NCBI GenBank assembly: GCA_031256615.1 | Contig: JAIRQG010000011.1 | Span: 1 to 7,624 of the forward strand | DNA: 7,624 bases | DNA from: Candidatus Methanoplasma sp. | GTDB taxonomy: Archaea; Thermoplasmatota; Thermoplasmata; Methanomassiliicoccales; Methanomethylophilaceae | Direction: 5' to 3' | In this document: positions 5,904 through 7,624 of the stretch, piece after piece | Position numbering within the stretch: the first letter of the stretch is position 1 | How the letters are laid out: each line of letters opens with the position of its first letter | The notes under the pieces: model-generated | The model's input: only the letters and a program-made list of their open reading frames with translations | Databases searched by the model: none | What the model was told of the DNA's origin: nothing | Made by a program: the position numbers and the translations under genes

Positions 5904-6932
5904 TCAGAACCAGGAGTCAAGGCTGCGCTGGCTCTTCTTTGCTTTCGTGTTCTTTCTGGATGCGTCGATCCTGTCTAAGGTGTTCTCCACCCTCTCCCTT
6001 GAAAAATCATATCCTTCCAGCATCTCTATCACTTCTTCCCTCCGGATCTCGCCGGAGGCTGTGGAGTAGCCGTCCGTGTAAGTGCTGCTCAGGAAAATAT
6101 CTCTTACTTCTTGGTATGAAGGTATCTCCAAGGACATGTGAGACATCACATGTTCAAGGTCCCCGTGGTCCTTGACCAGTTTCAACCCCTTCTTCGGACC
6201 TATCCCGGGGATCCCCGGATTAAAATCGGTCCCGATAAGGATGCATATGTCCACAAGCTGTTCTCTTGTTATGCCCAACGAGTCAAGGAATCCTTTTGAA
6301 TCAATGATCTCCGTCATCACATCTTTGTATTGGTCCTTTCCGGGAACTTTCCTTCTGCCGGTTATGGTCATATTCCTTACAAGGGTGGGGGTCCCGAAAA
6401 GTATGGAATCGAAATCCTGCGATGCCGAAGCCCATACGTCTTTCTTTAAACACATATATGCCGCCTGAGCTTCGCCGTCGGAAGGCGCGTTCACTATGGG
6501 CAGTCCGAGGCATGATATCAGCTCTTTTGACGATTCTCTGATCTCGGGCGTCATCCTCGATGTCTGCTGCGCTTTGGAGAATGCTTTTTTGAGGTCTCCC
6601 TCTTCTTTCGCATCCTCCCACTCGGTCATCGCTTTCTCGCGTCTTTCTTTTCTCCCGGCAAGCGTTGCCTTCTTCAGCTCGTGGGGAGCCCCGTCGAAGA
6701 CAAAACACGGTTCGACCCCCTGCGCGATCAGGTTTGATGTCCTGTATAATATCCCCGACAGATGAGAGGTGACCCTCCCGGTCTTGTCGCAGAGGGGGGA
6801 CCCGTCAGGCTGCCTGATTATCGAAAGGAACTGATATATCGTGTTGTAAGCATCGATCGCCACTGTCTTGCCCTCGAGTTCCGACAATTCCACGGTCCTC
6901 GGTTCGACCAGCCCGGAAAGATTTACCCCCAT
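5904..6932 (-). CDS. fen: flap endonuclease 1 (FEN-1), structure-specific 5' nuclease
   Basis: It removes 5' flaps during Okazaki fragment maturation and long-patch repair, working with PCNA. The product has 342 residues, standard for archaeal FEN-1, and starts MGVNLSGLV as the family does, with Gly2 at the active site. Metal ligands line up with archaeal numbering: D27 (AIDAYN), D80 (FVFDGAP), residue 152 and E154 (APSDGEAQAAY), D173 and D175 (SQDFDSILFG) and D236 (GTDFNPG). The helix-hairpin-helix GIPGIGPKKGL is at about 240-250. The C-terminus ends in QRSLDSWF (335-342), a classic PCNA-interacting box. The one departure is Asp at 152 where Glu is usual. It follows rpe after 9 nt, with an SD (GAGGT) overlapping the rpe stop, so the two are likely co-transcribed. 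No clear terminator follows. Confidence 0.97.
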   Translation of the reverse strand: MGVNLSGLVEPRTVELSELEGKTVAIDAYNTIYQFLSIIRQPDGSPLCDKTGRVTSHLSGILYRTSNLIAQGVEPCFVFDGAPHELKKATLAGRKERREKAMTEWEDAKEEGDLKKAFSKAQQTSRMTPEIRESSKELISCLGLPIVNAPSDGEAQAAYMCLKKDVWASASQDFDSILFGTPTLVRNMTITGRRKVPGKDQYKDVMTEIIDSKGFLDSLGITREQLVDICILIGTDFNPGIPGIGPKKGLKLVKDHGDLEHVMSHMSLEIPSYQEVRDIFLSSTYTDGYSTASGEIRREEVIEMLEGYDFSRERVENTLDRIDASRKNTKAKKSQRSLDSWF

Positions 6933-6938
6933 ATCGAG

Positions 6939-6943
6939 ACCTC
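6939..6943 (-). promoter_or_regulatory. SD of fen overlapping the rpe stop
   Basis: TGAGGT on the minus strand combines the rpe stop TGA with a GAGGT site 6 nt before the fen ATG at 6932. The same layout is used at the lemA/DUF2207 junction. Confidence 0.65.
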
Positions 6944-7607
6944 ATTTCTTGGCGTTGGGCCCGTATGCCTTCCAGAGGGCTATCTCTTTCCCCATGTCGG
7001 GGAGTTTGAACAAAGAGCTTCCGGCGGCAAGCACCGTTGCACCCGCATCGACGCACCTTTTACCCGTTTCACGATTGATCCCCCCGTCGACGGATATCTC
7101 CAGCTTCGGATTTTGAGAATCTGCATATTCCCGGATCCGTTTTATCTTTGAAAGCCCGACCTCGCAGAAGCTCTGTCCTCCGAACCCCGCTTCCACGGTC
7201 ATGATGAGAACCAGGTCCACAAGGTCAAGATAGGGATCGAGCTTCTCCGCCGGGGTTCCCGGATTCAGGGTTATGCCCGGTTTTACTCCAAGATCCCTGA
7301 TCTTCTTCAGGGTCTCTTTCACATCTCCCTCCGCTTCGACATGGATCGTGAGCATATCCGAGCCGGCGTCTGCAAACCTGTCCACATACCTTATGGGCTT
7401 TTGGATCATGAGGTGTGTATCAAAAGGCAGCTTGGTCAGTTTTCTGACGGAATCTATCACAAGGGGACCTATCGTTATGTTCGGAACGAACATGCCGTCC
7501 ATCACGTCGAGGTGCACCCAATCGGCACCTGCGGATTCTATCCTTTTGATCTCTTCCCCCAATCTGGAGAAGTCGGCGGACAGCATTGACGGCGCAACCT
7601 TGGTCAT
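6942..7607 (-). CDS. rpe: ribulose-phosphate 3-epimerase
   Basis: A cytosolic TIM-barrel enzyme that interconverts D-ribulose 5-phosphate and D-xylulose 5-phosphate in the non-oxidative pentose phosphate pathway. The product has 221 residues, normal for the family. Signatures are VAPSMLSADFSRLG (4-17, with the conserved Ser at 10), HLDVMDGMFVPN (32-43, with H32 and D34), THLMI (64-68, with H65), the phosphate-loop region VEAGFGGQSF (138-147), SVDGGI (172-177, with D174) and AAGSSLF (194-200). H32, D34, H65 and D174 match the metal-binding and acid/base set. The usual Pro of the xPGFGGQ motif is Ala140 here. The ATG at 7607 fits homologues, but no SD is visible in the 17 nt left in the window and the frame stays open to the edge, so a start further upstream is possible. 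It probably heads or continues an operon with fen. Confidence 0.95.
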   Translation of the reverse strand: MTKVAPSMLSADFSRLGEEIKRIESAGADWVHLDVMDGMFVPNITIGPLVIDSVRKLTKLPFDTHLMIQKPIRYVDRFADAGSDMLTIHVEAEGDVKETLKKIRDLGVKPGITLNPGTPAEKLDPYLDLVDLVLIMTVEAGFGGQSFCEVGLSKIKRIREYADSQNPKLEISVDGGINRETGKRCVDAGATVLAAGSSLFKLPDMGKEIALWKAYGPNAKK

Positions 7608-7624
7608 ATAAGGGGCTATTGCTC

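Overview
The window looks like chromosomal DNA from an archaeon. It carries a flap endonuclease 1 with a C-terminal PCNA-binding box, an archaeal-type isoleucyl-tRNA synthetase, AT-rich TATA-like elements and Shine-Dalgarno (SD) sites. Base composition, the presence of ribulose-phosphate 3-epimerase and the absence of UAG among five stop codons would fit a Euryarchaeote of the Thermoplasmata / Methanomassiliicoccales kind. That placement is a guess from general familiarity, not something the window proves.

All five genes that can be supported lie on the minus strand, so transcription runs from high to low coordinates. In that order they are: rpe (6942-7607, ribulose-5-phosphate 3-epimerase) and fen (5904-6932, flap endonuclease 1), separated by 9 nt; then a 103-nt gap with a candidate promoter; then lemA (5249-5800, LemA-family membrane protein) and a DUF2207 / YciQ-like membrane protein with a glycine-rich tail (3345-5237), separated by 11 nt; then a 123-nt gap with candidate promoter elements and a leader hairpin; then ileS (3221 down to 270). 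In each close pair the TGA stop of the first gene sits inside the SD of the second, which suggests translational coupling.

The left end (1-269) has no convincing gene. It is clearly more AT-rich than the rest and holds a hairpin-plus-T terminator just behind ileS, a second longer imperfect hairpin, an 11-nt A/T homopolymer tract, and a possible plus-strand TATA box aimed at the 3' end of ileS.

Functionally the window is mostly housekeeping: translation (ileS), replication and repair (fen) and the non-oxidative pentose phosphate pathway (rpe). The part without a known function is the lemA-DUF2207 pair, a conserved two-gene membrane module. No mobile element, CRISPR array, rRNA or tRNA gene was recognised, and no clear novel system stands out beyond that pair and a few local oddities.
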